DNA of 64,000 nt from Candidatus Obscuribacterales bacterium (GCA_019747875.1 JAIEQI010000032.1:18586-82585); one strand, 5' to 3'. Positions 33,815-43,083 are shown, counted from the first letter of the stretch. The notes: generated by a model from the sequence alone, not told the origin. Translations and numbers: made by a program.

Positions 33815-36076
33815 TCAGTTCGGCGCTTCACTGCTGTCGGGCAGCTTCGGGCGTGGCAGTGCCTTCCATAGCTTTTCCATTGAAATTGCTCGTTCCCTTA
33901 AATAGTCTCCGTTACCACGAGACCAGGTGTTGTTCATTTCTACTTTTCCGGTTTTGCTGTCGTAGCTCAGCAGCGTCGCGACATGGTTCATTGCGGGCTC
34001 GCCGGTAAAGGTTTTTCTAAGACCACGCTGAATTCGATCTGCATCAACGTCAATCAAGAGCGGGAAGCGAGCATCCTTGCGCTTGCCCTCACTCACCTCT
34101 TGAAGGAATCTCTGAAGATGTTCTTGACTCTTATATTGGAAGGACCCGCGTCGCTCATAGGGGCGTTCACCGATGAGGCGCGCCCGTGTTATTTGAAAAA
34201 TATCCGGATGACCGACGATCTTGTCATTAATCATTGTTTGTTTCGGTGCGTTTAAATACGGGCTGTTAATTATTTGGTTGTCGTGATCTAGAAGTGGAAC
34301 ACCCCTTTTTCCGCTGGAATAATCCATCAAATAGGTATTGGTTCCGGGCATTTCGTATACCAGGCTGCCGGCACGGACGCTGGTCCCATCCGGGCGCTTT
34401 GTCGATGCCTGCCAGGCAATGTTTGGCAGCGTGACTTGAAAGAGTCTGCTGGCGTGATTTCCGCTCAGGCGCGTGTCTGCGTTTGAGATAGAGTTTGAAG
34501 GAACGTGTGTCGTGCTGCCGTCTAGCGCACGGTAAGTACCGTTAGTTGCGACTTGGCGAATTAGATTGGCGTATCGATCGGGATAGAGCGAAGCAAGCCG
34601 AACTTCATAGGAGGCAACTATACAAGTTCCACCGAGCTGAGTTATGCAACTGTATGGCAGCGTGATGTTTTTAAGAACGTCTGATCCAAGAAGTGCCCTG
34701 TCTACTTGTGACAGATTGGTGTTAACTGCCTTTTGACTGACTAAGGCATTTATTTCCAGCATTGTTTTGACGCGCATTCTTTCTGGAATCTGTGTACTTT
34801 CAGAAAAATACTTCAAATCGGTGAGGGCGTTTTTGAGTTCACGTACATCGTGGGAGTCTAACTGGCTATTTAGAGTATTACCCAGCTTGTCGCGCGCTTC
34901 CTTTATTTGAGGAGTGACCGATTCGTATCGTCTCTCCGATGTGATTTTCTCGGTTGGTCTTGCCTTGTACTCCAGGCCAAAGTCTGTCCGCGTTTTTTCG
35001 CCTTGATTGACTGAGTCTCTGCTGAGAGCTGTGAGGGGCTTATTCGCCTCAATGAACGCGACGTTGTTTGCTGCGGTCGTCCCTCTTCCGATCAAGGGTA
35101 CCGTTGTTGCTCTTTCTCGAAGCTCTTCCATCGCGCGCAGGCGATTCTCGGCAGTAAGCGGTTGGGATTGGCGCAATAACTCCTGTGTACGCACTCTGTT
35201 TATCTCGTCGAGACGACTCTTTAGTGGTGAACTTAGCGATGATTGCGGCTTTTGTGATTCGATGGATGCAGTCTTTTGGGACGACTGTTCGAGCAATCTG
35301 GAAATTCCCTTGTTCGCAAGGGGCATAAAGGAGTTTAGCAAGGCGCCCTGGACTGCAGATTGTTCTATTTCAGCTCCCGTGAGCCATCGTTGCTGACTTA
35401 TTCCAATGCTCGTTTGTTTTTGTGCTAAGCCACCAATTGCACCGATAAGCGGCAGTGATGCAAGCTTGATGACGGTGCCTTTGTCAGAAATCAAATGGTG
35501 TCCACCGCCGAACACGGCAAAGGCCACAGCCCCAGCTGCCGCGTTACCCAGTCTTGTTTCCCCTTCGTGCGGTTTGCGAGCGAGGTCATAAATCGCCGCA
35601 CCGGCGATCATGCTTCCGGCATTGCTTGTTAAAGCGCTGGTCAGCGACGTATCTAGCAAGCTTTTGCCAGCCAGGGCAAAACCGGCTTTCTTGGTGAGCG
35701 CAGCCATTGTTCCGTAAACAAGAGCGGAACCGGCTATCGAGAAAGCCATTTCAGTCAGCCCTTCGGCCATGTTGCTTGTCGATAATGCCCTTGGCTTTTC
35801 TTCTTGAATCTTTGCTTGCTTGGACTCAGGCAAGAACTGGGTCACTACTGAAGCTGGTTCTATTAGCGCACTCTTGATGAACGGCTCAAGCGCGTGTTTC
35901 TTTAGCCAGTTCTCCTGTGCTGGAACTTCCAAGAGGTTTGCGCTTGTCTGATTTAACAAGTCGCTTTTTACTTTATGGTCAATTTCGTTTTCGATCTCAA
36001 TCTCTTTCAAGCGTTCCTGCCTGTCAGATCCAGACTTTGCCGATCGCCAATCGCGTGATTGCCAGTTTGCCCTCAA
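33815..36076 (-). CDS. Large papain-like cysteine-peptidase-type protein, unknown function
   Basis: Protein of up to 753 residues, not recognised as a named family. The C-terminal half has a possible papain-type triad: C485 in LGGTCIVASYE, H698 in MNHVATLLSYD, and N716 in MNNTWS, matching the Cys...His...Asn-Ser/Thr-Trp order of C1-like folds. Residues about 95-260 hold several Gly/Ala-rich hydrophobic helices that could insert into membranes. The N-terminus is charged and lacks a signal peptide. The frame opens with TTG 36076 without a ribosome site, so the start is uncertain. No obvious operon partner. A peptidase, transglutaminase or toxin role are all possible. Confidence 0.7.
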   Translation of the reverse strand: MRANWQSRDWRSAKSGSDRQERLKEIEIENEIDHKVKSDLLNQTSANLLEVPAQENWLKKHALEPFIKSALIEPASVVTQFLPESKQAKIQEEKPRALSTSNMAEGLTEMAFSIAGSALVYGTMAALTKKAGFALAGKSLLDTSLTSALTSNAGSMIAGAAIYDLARKPHEGETRLGNAAAGAVAFAVFGGGHHLISDKGTVIKLASLPLIGAIGGLAQKQTSIGISQQRWLTGAEIEQSAVQGALLNSFMPLANKGISRLLEQSSQKTASIESQKPQSSLSSPLKSRLDEINRVRTQELLRQSQPLTAENRLRAMEELRERATTVPLIGRGTTAANNVAFIEANKPLTALSRDSVNQGEKTRTDFGLEYKARPTEKITSERRYESVTPQIKEARDKLGNTLNSQLDSHDVRELKNALTDLKYFSESTQIPERMRVKTMLEINALVSQKAVNTNLSQVDRALLGSDVLKNITLPYSCITQLGGTCIVASYEVRLASLYPDRYANLIRQVATNGTYRALDGSTTHVPSNSISNADTRLSGNHASRLFQVTLPNIAWQASTKRPDGTSVRAGSLVYEMPGTNTYLMDYSSGKRGVPLLDHDNQIINSPYLNAPKQTMINDKIVGHPDIFQITRARLIGERPYERRGSFQYKSQEHLQRFLQEVSEGKRKDARFPLLIDVDADRIQRGLRKTFTGEPAMNHVATLLSYDSKTGKVEMNNTWSRGNGDYLRERAISMEKLWKALPRPKLPDSSEAPN

Positions 36077-36242
36077 CGGCTAAACCGAACCGCCAATTAA
36101 TCCTTCCCTCAGCTGTAGGACTGCATGGACGAGATGTCCGCGCCTACAAATACCCTGGCCCGATTATAGGGCGCCGTGCGCCTGCAAGGGAATACGCAAA
36201 TTGCTTCAAGGCGCTGCATAATTCTGCAGTTATAGGGGGCAG

Positions 36243-36950
36243 TTATATGAGATCTTTGCCGCCCGCTACGAAAACGCATTGACCGGTTACGGTTTCGTTG
36301 TGCAAGAAAAAATCGATTGCGTTGGTCACGTCTTTCGGGCTACCGGTTTTGTTGAGCGGATTGTTGTGCGGCTTATTCTTATCTTTCTCCGGAGCAAGAA
36401 CCATTCCTGGCGCGATCGAATTGACGCGAATGGCCGGAGCCAACTCGACTGCAGCCATAATCGTAAGGTCTTGCAATGACTTCTTACTGAGCAAATAGGC
36501 AAACTCGGTAGCACGCTTTTTGGCAACGTTGCTGTCGAGAATATTGATGATATTTCCCTTTCTTGCCATTCGTGCAAAGTCGCGAGTAAGGATAAATGGC
36601 GCTCTGACATGCAAATGGAATTGCTCATCGAATTCGTCGCAGCTGCTATCTGTCAGTAATCCACCAGACCAGGTTGACGCGTTATTGATTAGAACTGAAA
36701 GATAGGGCAGGTTGCCAATGCAAGATTCAATGACAGATTCAAGCTCGGAAGCCGTTCCAAGATCCGCCTTTACCAAATAACAGCGTCGTGACAATTGCTC
36801 GATTTCTGCTGCCGTCTTTTGCGCATCTTCAGCGGAACGGTTAAAGTGAAGCGCGATGTCATAGCCGTTCTTCGCCAGATGAAGGGCAATCTCGCGTCCG
36901 ATTCGTTTTGCTCCGCCGGTCACCAAGGCAGCTTTTCGCATCTCGGGCAT
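36243..36950 (-). CDS. Pteridine-reductase-like SDR (FolM/PTR1 group)
   Basis: Classical short-chain dehydrogenase of 235 residues. The TGGAKRIGREIA cofactor motif and INNASTWSG are typical of the FolM/PTR1 subgroup (Arg in GxxxRIG; NNAS rather than NNAG). Catalytic residues are Ser in ILDSN and Tyr-xxx-Lys in YLLSKKS. It could reduce dihydrobiopterin or dihydromonapterin. A pterin-carbinolamine dehydratase is encoded at 51397, which makes pterin metabolism plausible. It starts 6 bases after ispH ends, on the same strand. Confidence 0.83.
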   Translation of the reverse strand: MPEMRKAALVTGGAKRIGREIALHLAKNGYDIALHFNRSAEDAQKTAAEIEQLSRRCYLVKADLGTASELESVIESCIGNLPYLSVLINNASTWSGGLLTDSSCDEFDEQFHLHVRAPFILTRDFARMARKGNIINILDSNVAKKRATEFAYLLSKKSLQDLTIMAAVELAPAIRVNSIAPGMVLAPEKDKNKPHNNPLNKTGSPKDVTNAIDFFLHNETVTGQCVFVAGGKDLI

Positions 36951-36956
36951 GACTTA

Positions 36957-38150
36957 TTATTCGCAGTCCGGTCGTAACGAAAATATTTTTTCGATTACTT
37001 CTGCAACAACTTGGTCCGGCGTGGAGGCACCGGCTGTGATACCGATCGTGAGAGGACCTTTCGGCAGGAATGGCGCAGTTAGCTTCTCCTCGTTCCCATG
37101 AACTTCTTTGTGGGTGATTGAATTGTCATCTTTGATGCAATCGGGCCCGTCGATATGGTAGGCGGACTTGCCTTCTGCAATTGCCATTTCCTGCAAGTGC
37201 CCTGTGTTGGATGAATTGTAGCCGCCAATGACGACAACGAGATCCATGTCTTGCAAAATCAATTTTTGCATTGCATCTTGCCGCTCTTGTGTAGCATCGC
37301 AAATGGTGTCGCCTGGGCTGAGGAAATGCTCATCGAATTTGCTCGGTCCATATTTGCGCATCATGGTTTGCTCAAAAAGCTTTCCGATTTTTTCTGTTTC
37401 ACCCTTCAGCATTGTGGTCTGGTTGGCAACGCCGAGCCGTAGAAGATGAACTGCGGGATCGAAATCTTTGGATACAGCTTCTTTGAATTTCACCAAAAAT
37501 TCAGTCGACGATCCGCCGTTCAGAATGTAATTGGCGACCCAATTCGCTTCGTCTAAATCCTGAACTATCAAGTAATGTTGCGCTCTTGAAGAAGTTGCGA
37601 TTGTTTCTTCGTGTTTATACTTGCCGTGAATTATGGCGGTGAAATCCGATTTCTTGTATTTATCGACGCGGTTCCATACGCGGGACACCCATGGGCATGT
37701 GGTATCAACGATCTCGCATTCACGAGAAGTTAGCAATTCCAGTTCTTCAACAGAGGCTCCGAAAGCCGGAAGTATTACTACATCACCGTTGCCGATCTCG
37801 GAAAAATCCTTTTTTCCATCCGGCTCGACTTCGACAAACTTGATGTCCATCTTCTTCAAATTGTCGTTCACGAGCGGATTGTGAATGATCTCATTTGTAA
37901 TCCATATGCGACGATCTGGGAATTGTTTTCGTGTTTCGTAGGCCATCGAGACTGCGCGATCGACTCCCCAGCAAAAGCCAAATGCCTCTGCCAGCTTGAC
38001 AGTTAAGTCGCCCCTCTTGACCTGGTAATCGTTCTGTCTGATAAAAGCGATGAGATCTGATTCATACTCGGACTTTAGTTCGTCCTTGATGGAATCCTTG
38101 AGGCCAAAGCCTTTCCGGTGATAGTTGACGCCCGGCTTAAGCATTTTCAT
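36957..38150 (-). CDS. ispH: 4-hydroxy-3-methylbut-2-enyl diphosphate reductase
   Basis: Last step of the MEP isoprenoid pathway, a 4Fe-4S enzyme. It has 397 residues, the long cyanobacterial/plant form with an extra N-terminal segment (NYHRKGFG...LKSEYESDLI) before the usual core. Cluster cysteines are in EAFGFCWGVDRAV, IVDTTCPWVSRVW and DTICDATQERQDA. NEIIHNPLVN and GGYNSSNTGHLQE are active-site blocks. The extended form and high likeness to cyanobacterial IspH are the best taxonomic clue in the window. It is followed within 10 bases by the pteridine-reductase-like SDR. Confidence 0.97.
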   Translation of the reverse strand: MKMLKPGVNYHRKGFGLKDSIKDELKSEYESDLIAFIRQNDYQVKRGDLTVKLAEAFGFCWGVDRAVSMAYETRKQFPDRRIWITNEIIHNPLVNDNLKKMDIKFVEVEPDGKKDFSEIGNGDVVILPAFGASVEELELLTSRECEIVDTTCPWVSRVWNRVDKYKKSDFTAIIHGKYKHEETIATSSRAQHYLIVQDLDEANWVANYILNGGSSTEFLVKFKEAVSKDFDPAVHLLRLGVANQTTMLKGETEKIGKLFEQTMMRKYGPSKFDEHFLSPGDTICDATQERQDAMQKLILQDMDLVVVIGGYNSSNTGHLQEMAIAEGKSAYHIDGPDCIKDDNSITHKEVHGNEEKLTAPFLPKGPLTIGITAGASTPDQVVAEVIEKIFSLRPDCE

Positions 38151-38323
38151 CCTTCAATCTGACTAGATCTTTGATTTTACCTAACTCCGCCTTTGGAATA
38201 TACGGTTCCGGTGCTAATATGGACTCGGTTTGGGGTACAAATCCCTGTAGCCGACACGCACGCTTACTTACCAAGCATTACTCTTGTAAACAAATCGGCT
38301 AATTCGGACTCGGAGGTCTTGAA

Positions 38324-38719
38324 GTGAATAATTTGAAAGCATTACTTGCAGCCGCTATTTTGATCGGTGCCTCATCAGCTCTGCCTGCCCAAGCAGACAG
38401 CGTTGGTGATATGGCAAAAAATACAGCCAAGTTTCCTGTAACCGTTCTTGCCGTTGGCGGCGCTATGGCAGTTGGAACGCCAATAGCAGTGACTCGTCAA
38501 GTCGCTGTAAGAATTCGCCAGTATACAGGCGATTTCGCAGATAAGATCGGTGGAAAAGAAGACTTTCCGCCAAATTTGTTTGCTAGCGTTTTCTCAATCC
38601 CATTCGGCACCATCGCTGGAACAGCTGAAGGACTCTACTACGGTCCCAAGAATGCAGTTCAAAAAGGTATCGAAAAGCCGTTCAGCCAAGGTTCATTCAG
38701 CTTGAGCGATATGGACTAA
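38324..38719 (+). CDS. Small secreted/membrane protein of unknown function
   Basis: Protein of 131 residues starting with GTG behind a GGAGGT site. Signal peptide 1-25 (ALPAQADS). A second hydrophobic Gly/Ala/Val segment (about 37-58) could be a membrane helix. The remainder has conserved-looking aromatic/Gly patterns (FASVFSIPFGTIAGTAEGLYYGPKNAVQKG) but no family I can name. It has its own terminator. Envelope-associated role inferred from the signal only. Confidence 0.75.
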   Translation: MNNLKALLAAAILIGASSALPAQADSVGDMAKNTAKFPVTVLAVGGAMAVGTPIAVTRQVAVRIRQYTGDFADKIGGKEDFPPNLFASVFSIPFGTIAGTAEGLYYGPKNAVQKGIEKPFSQGSFSLSDMD

Positions 38720-38746
38720 TCTACAGCTCGTAGAAAAAATTCGAAG

Positions 38747-38779
38747 GAGGCGGTGATAAAACATCGCCTCTTTTCTTTT
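38747..38779 (+). terminator. Rho-independent terminator
   Basis: Stem GAGGCGGTG / CATCGCCTC (one G-U wobble) with loop ATAAAA, followed by TTTTCTTTT. It ends the transcript of the small secreted protein gene. Confidence 0.9.
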
Positions 38780-38856
38780 GCAATCCTTCAGCACGTTTCT
38801 GGCCATTATTCGCTGGTGTGAACATGAGATAATTCCAGGCAGTTCGGAGAAAGCAA

Positions 38857-40197
38857 ATGAGTACGGAATTCCATTTTATCTTGCCTGATTCCGGCGTGCG
38901 CTCGGTTGCATTGGTTTTGAATGCTGATGGGACGTATTCGCTTCCAAAGTTTAACCAAGGTTCTGAGGTGCGCTATAACACGGTTACGGGTATCAATGAT
39001 GCTTTGCGAAAGGCGTGGAACGTGACAACCACAGTGTCTCGTTGCCTCCTTGAGGGCGATCAGACAACCCCTGCAATTTTTGCGATGCACAATCACGATG
39101 CGGACTGGCATCCAAAGGCAAATGAGGCTGCGTGGCATGGACTGGAGCAAATCTCTCAACTCAATTTTGCAAACCCGGAGCATCGCAAGCACTTACTCGA
39201 ATGGATCGAATCGCTTAGTGATGAGACTTGGATTCATGTACCCTGGTCTGCTCCTGAATGGAATGAAAGAGCTAGCAACTGGATAAGCGAGTCTGTTCGC
39301 AATATAGGGGCTGAAGTTCTTTCCGGTCCAGAGCAGGTACGTGCTTGGGCTATTTCGGCAGTCATAAAAGTGGAGACGGATCAGGGTATTTTTTACTTCA
39401 AGGCTGTTCCTGATTTTTTTGGTCATGCACCGATTCTAGAGAAGTATTTGAGCGAGCACTTCCCTGAGAATTTCATTGATATCACTGCGATAGAACCAAA
39501 TCAGCACTGGATGCTAAGCAAGGAATGGGTAGGCGAAAACCCAAGATCTAGCGAAGAATGGAGACACATTTTGCAGGTGGTGGCGGACATCCAAATGCAC
39601 TGCAAAGATAATGTGGATGAATTGCTTTCATTTGGTTGTAAGGATCGCCGCCTGTCCAAATTGCCCGATTTGGTGCTTCCTATTTTTGAAGAGCTCAAAG
39701 ATCCCGGCATGTTAGAGATGTATGGTATCAATATGGAGGAGGCAAACGAACTCCGTAGAAGGCTTGAGTTATTCCCTGAGTTATGCGCTCGGCTCAATAA
39801 ACACGGGTTGCCCGAGACTCTGATTCACGGCGATCTTTGGGGAAACAATATCATTTATCGTGACAAACTGAGTGGCAAATCACCTGTGATTTTTGATTGG
39901 ACCGATGCGTCAATCGCCCATCCGTTCATAGACATCTACTTGTTGCTTACATCGGAACCAGATCTTTCAAAACGACCGATGCTTCGGCAAATATTCGTTG
40001 ACGTTTGGTCGGAGCGATTTCCGCAAACCACGGTTGTGGCTGCGCTCGAAGCGGCAGAACTCGTCGCGCCTTTTTATTTCATGTACGCTTTTAGAAATGT
40101 GCAGTTGAACGCACCAAAAGCTTCCCGCTGGGAACTTGCTTTTTTATTCAAGCGCTTTGTTCGAAACATACTTCTACTTCCAGAATTGGTTTCCTGA
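38857..40197 (+). CDS. Aminoglycoside-phosphotransferase-like kinase
   Basis: Protein of 446 residues. The C-terminal part is an APH/choline-kinase-fold domain with the catalytic loop LIHGDLWGNNII (about residues 322-333) and metal-binding IFDWTDASIAHPFIDIYLLL (about 343-362). The N-terminal 130 residues begin with a beta-rich segment (GVRSVALVLNADGTYSLPKF, WHPKANEAAWH) that resembles a NUDIX-like module without a NUDIX box. Such fusions probably phosphorylate small metabolites; drug resistance should not be assumed. A GGAG site precedes the ATG. Stand-alone between terminators and a gene remnant. Confidence 0.85.
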   Translation: MSTEFHFILPDSGVRSVALVLNADGTYSLPKFNQGSEVRYNTVTGINDALRKAWNVTTTVSRCLLEGDQTTPAIFAMHNHDADWHPKANEAAWHGLEQISQLNFANPEHRKHLLEWIESLSDETWIHVPWSAPEWNERASNWISESVRNIGAEVLSGPEQVRAWAISAVIKVETDQGIFYFKAVPDFFGHAPILEKYLSEHFPENFIDITAIEPNQHWMLSKEWVGENPRSSEEWRHILQVVADIQMHCKDNVDELLSFGCKDRRLSKLPDLVLPIFEELKDPGMLEMYGINMEEANELRRRLELFPELCARLNKHGLPETLIHGDLWGNNIIYRDKLSGKSPVIFDWTDASIAHPFIDIYLLLTSEPDLSKRPMLRQIFVDVWSERFPQTTVVAALEAAELVAPFYFMYAFRNVQLNAPKASRWELAFLFKRFVRNILLLPELVS

Positions 40198-40289
40198 CTA
40201 ATTCTGGAGGGCTGAATGATCCTTTGATTTCTTGTCGATGAGTCTTCGGTGTGCTCCGGTCGTTGGAATTCGTAGTGGCGCATATGGTG

Positions 40290-40560
40290 TCATCTCTCTG
40301 GCTTGGCTCGGAGAAAATTGAAGAGCGAAGGATCGAGGAAGTTTGGTTTTATCTTGCGTGCTGTCTCTAAGTGTTGCAAGCTCGAGTCGAAGATCTGCTC
40401 TTTTGAGCTTGTCCGGTCGAGTCGTCCCTTGAATATCAGTCGCTTGTCGGTGATCACCTTCGTTGCTGGAAAAGCTGGGACTCCAAGCGCTTCTTGGCAA
40501 CCTTGAAAATTAATCTATTTCCAAAAATACGTGAGGGCCGGTGAATTGACTGGGTATAAA
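40290..40560 (-). pseudogene. Decayed thioredoxin-fold gene remnant
   Basis: The 415-base gap between the kinase and the helical protein gene holds, on the minus strand, an open frame without a start codon (40290-40514). It reads ...CQEALGVPAFPATKVI then TDKRLIFKGRLD and ends FNFLRAKPER. This resembles the second half of a thioredoxin/redoxin fold (cis-Pro then strands). In another frame immediately upstream is TGPHVFLEID, which fits the preceding beta-strand, so a frameshift around 40510 is implied. The active-site CxxC half is absent; that region is now occupied by the opposite-strand gene. Confidence 0.4.
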
Positions 40561-40612
40561 CCTCTTGGTTGTAAGTGAGAGGACCTCACTTGTTTCGCAT
40601 AAGGTAGGGTTT

Positions 40613-43024
40613 ATGAGTTTAGCTGCAGACAAAGTCTTGAGGGTGAACTGTCCGGGCTGGGGTGTGTCTTCCACGTTACCTCTGGGAGAAGCCAAGCCGT
40701 TGGCTATGTATGACGTAATCGTCGTTAACCCGGCAAGTATTGTGCACTTGTTTGAGCCCAAATCAGACCTGGCGAAGCAAATCGAGAAGTTGGTCGCCGA
40801 CGGCACCTCCGTTTTGAAGATGGACAACGATTCGCAGCTTGAATCAATCAGCGCCGAGTTAGAGCTTCGCGAGCACGAATTAAGACAGTTTCTGTCCAAA
40901 GGCGGTTTGCTAATTTACTTCCTGGCACCACCGTTTACGTTGTCCGGACCGACACAGTCCATGGACAATTATCTGTGGCTTTATGAGTGCGTCCCGGATA
41001 AGGCTGATGGCAATAACCGCAGCATGAGCGCCAATGGACGAGGCAAGGACCTGGAGATGGCGGTGCGAGCTAAGCAGCATCCATTCTCCGCATACTTGCA
41101 GCAAGCTGGCATGGAATGGTCAACTCTGATCAAGAAAGAGAGTCTTGCCGATGGATATAAAATCCTGGCGAACGCAGGTAGAGGCAAGGCAATTGCCGGA
41201 TACAAATCCACCGGACCAAAGAAGGGGCAAGTCGTTTTTCTTCCTGCTCCTTATGAAACTAAATATGATGATGTTTTGAAAGAGTGTATTTTGAAATGGC
41301 ACGAGGCACACACCGGACCCGATGCGGACAAGCCGGAAGAGGATGTGCCGGATGAAGAGCCGTCAGCCGCTGATGCTGCTCCGGATGTTGAGGGCAGAGA
41401 ACTATTAGATGATCTGTTTGCAGATGACGGCGAGAAAAAGGCCGCTCCAGGATTTGCTGCAGCTCCAGCCTCGTCATCAGGATCCTCACCCTTTGGTGAT
41501 GATGATGACGGTGATGGATTTGATTCATTAGATTCTCTCTTTACACCAGGTGCAAAGTCCCCTGAATCCAAGTCTTCTGAACCGAAAGAGAAGGAGAAGG
41601 AGAAAGAGAAGGAGCCGTTCCGTGATGAGCCGGTTGCAAAATCAAAAGGCAATGCTGACGACGACCTGTCGGATCTCTTTGATGATGCACCTAAAAAGCC
41701 AGCTAGTAAGAGTGTAGATTGGCCTGAGTTTGATAACGATATTCCGCCATTCCAAAAAGAGCGGGAAGCGGAGAAAGCTAAAGAACGTGAGCGCGAAGCT
41801 GAGCGCGCCAAAGAGCGTGAGCGCGAAGAATCTGAGAAAGCTGACAAGGAGAAAGCTGAAAAAGCTGAGAAAGCCGAAAAAGCCGAGCGCGAAAAAGAGA
41901 AGGCACGCGAAGAAGAACGGGCTCGTGAAGAAGAACGTGCGCGTGAGGAAGAGCGAGATAGAGAACGTGAACGCGAGCGCGAGCGTGAGCGCGAACGTGA
42001 ACAGCGCGAGAAAGAGCGTGCGCGTGAAGAAGAGCGTGATCGAGAGCGCGAGAGAGAGCGTGAGCGTGAACGCGAAGAGGAAAGAGCTAAGGAACGCGAG
42101 CAAGAGCGACAGAGAGAACGAGCTCGTGAGGAGGAGCGTGCGCGCGAGGAAGAGCGCGACAGGGAAAAGGCTCGAGCCGAAGAACGCGAGCGCGAAAGAG
42201 CTAGAGAAGAGGAGCGAGAGCGAGAGAACAGAGAGCGAGAAAGAGAAAGAGCTCGAGAAGAAGAGCGTCAAAGATATTCCTACAATGGCGGTGATAGGGA
42301 CAGTTATCCGGAGGCAAAGGACCTAATGTCGAGAATGGAGCAGGAAATCAGCAGCCCCGGGGTTCCCGATTGGTGCACGCGCGTATCATTTGTCGAACTG
42401 AAGCAGCTGAATATCGAACTCACAGATCTCAATGAGCAAGTTCGCAGAGCAAGACAGAAGATCAACGATATTGAAGATCGCATTCGCAATTTAGGTGATG
42501 TGAAGGATGCGCTTCTTTCGCTCTCCGGTAGCCGTTTGACGCAAGCCTGCTGCAAAGTATTCGAAGCACTGGGTTGGTCGCCGAAGATTTCGGAGACAAG
42601 CTCTGGTGAAATTTGGCTCAACGACGGAGATAAGATGCAAGCAATCGTTCGTGTGGTGTTCTCGTTAGCACAACCGAATCGTTCTGAACTGGCTGAACTT
42701 GCAGAATCAGTAATCACTTACTGGGGCAAGTATGATGTTGAGCCGAAAGGAATGTTGGTCGCCAGCACCTTCGCTGAAAAGGCTCCGCGCGATCGTATCG
42801 ATGAAGACTTCCCAGGCAGCATGGGCGACTTCGCTAAGCGTAAGAATTTGTGTTTGTTCACAACAATGCAAATGCTGACGATCTATCGCGATGTCACCAT
42901 CAAGAATGCCGACAATCGCAAGATTCGCGAGAATCTATTGACCACCAGCGGCATCCTTTCCGGATTCAGATTGGAACTCACTGAAGCCAAGGAAAAGGAA
43001 GAGCGCGAAGCTGCAACAACTTAG
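40613..43024 (+). CDS. Protein with long Arg/Glu single-helix region and C-terminal nuclease-like domain
   Basis: An 803-residue protein starting at 40613, where AGGTAGGG precedes the ATG. Residues 1-225: an alpha/beta domain (MYDVIVVNPASIVHLF, GGLLIYFLAPPFTL) of unknown family. Residues 235-380: disordered, acidic, Pro/Ser/Asp-rich. Residues 382-553: almost only Arg, Glu, Lys and Ala in ER/EREE patterns, expected to form a stable single alpha helix (ER/K helix) or coiled coil. Residues 560-640: a heptad coiled coil. Residues about 640-790: a fold resembling PD-(D/E)xK/Mrr-type domains (FEALGWSPKISE, AELAESVITYW, EPKGMLVAST). The catalytic residues are not intact in an obvious way. Cytoplasmic; function unknown. 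Confidence 0.8.
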   Translation: MSLAADKVLRVNCPGWGVSSTLPLGEAKPLAMYDVIVVNPASIVHLFEPKSDLAKQIEKLVADGTSVLKMDNDSQLESISAELELREHELRQFLSKGGLLIYFLAPPFTLSGPTQSMDNYLWLYECVPDKADGNNRSMSANGRGKDLEMAVRAKQHPFSAYLQQAGMEWSTLIKKESLADGYKILANAGRGKAIAGYKSTGPKKGQVVFLPAPYETKYDDVLKECILKWHEAHTGPDADKPEEDVPDEEPSAADAAPDVEGRELLDDLFADDGEKKAAPGFAAAPASSSGSSPFGDDDDGDGFDSLDSLFTPGAKSPESKSSEPKEKEKEKEKEPFRDEPVAKSKGNADDDLSDLFDDAPKKPASKSVDWPEFDNDIPPFQKEREAEKAKEREREAERAKEREREESEKADKEKAEKAEKAEKAEREKEKAREEERAREEERAREEERDREREREREREREREQREKERAREEERDREREREREREREEERAKEREQERQRERAREEERAREEERDREKARAEERERERAREEERERENRERERERAREEERQRYSYNGGDRDSYPEAKDLMSRMEQEISSPGVPDWCTRVSFVELKQLNIELTDLNEQVRRARQKINDIEDRIRNLGDVKDALLSLSGSRLTQACCKVFEALGWSPKISETSSGEIWLNDGDKMQAIVRVVFSLAQPNRSELAELAESVITYWGKYDVEPKGMLVASTFAEKAPRDRIDEDFPGSMGDFAKRKNLCLFTTMQMLTIYRDVTIKNADNRKIRENLLTTSGILSGFRLELTEAKEKEEREAATT

Positions 43025-43049
43025 TTAATCACTATCTTTACGACGACCG

Positions 43050-43083
43050 AAAAGGCGAGGGACTTCATATCCCTCGCCTTTTC
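43050..43083. terminator. Strong terminator between convergent genes
   Basis: Stem AAAAGGCGAGGGA / TCCCTCGCCTTTT with a short loop (CTTCATA). The A-run on one side and T-run on the other make it bidirectional. It closes the 803-residue protein gene and faces the NlpC-like gene. Confidence 0.88.

Noticed and set aside
38857..40197. Aminoglycoside resistance gene
   Set aside because: The kinase motifs define only the APH/choline-kinase fold; most such chromosomal members act on other small molecules.
40198..40500. 100-codon minus-strand frame in the gap before the Arg/Glu protein
   Set aside because: Its own translation has no family likeness; another frame in the same stretch shows thioredoxin-like sequence, so this frame is not the gene.
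41251..41847. 198-codon Ser/Arg-rich minus-strand frame
   Set aside because: Antisense to the acidic/Ser-rich part of the 803-residue protein; composition follows from that.
41642..42271. 209-codon minus-strand frame with a hydrophobic Phe/Leu/Ser-rich protein opposite the Arg/Glu helix
   Set aside because: Complement of GAA/GAG/CGN codons gives Phe/Leu/Ser/Ala automatically; it is an antisense shadow of the helical gene.
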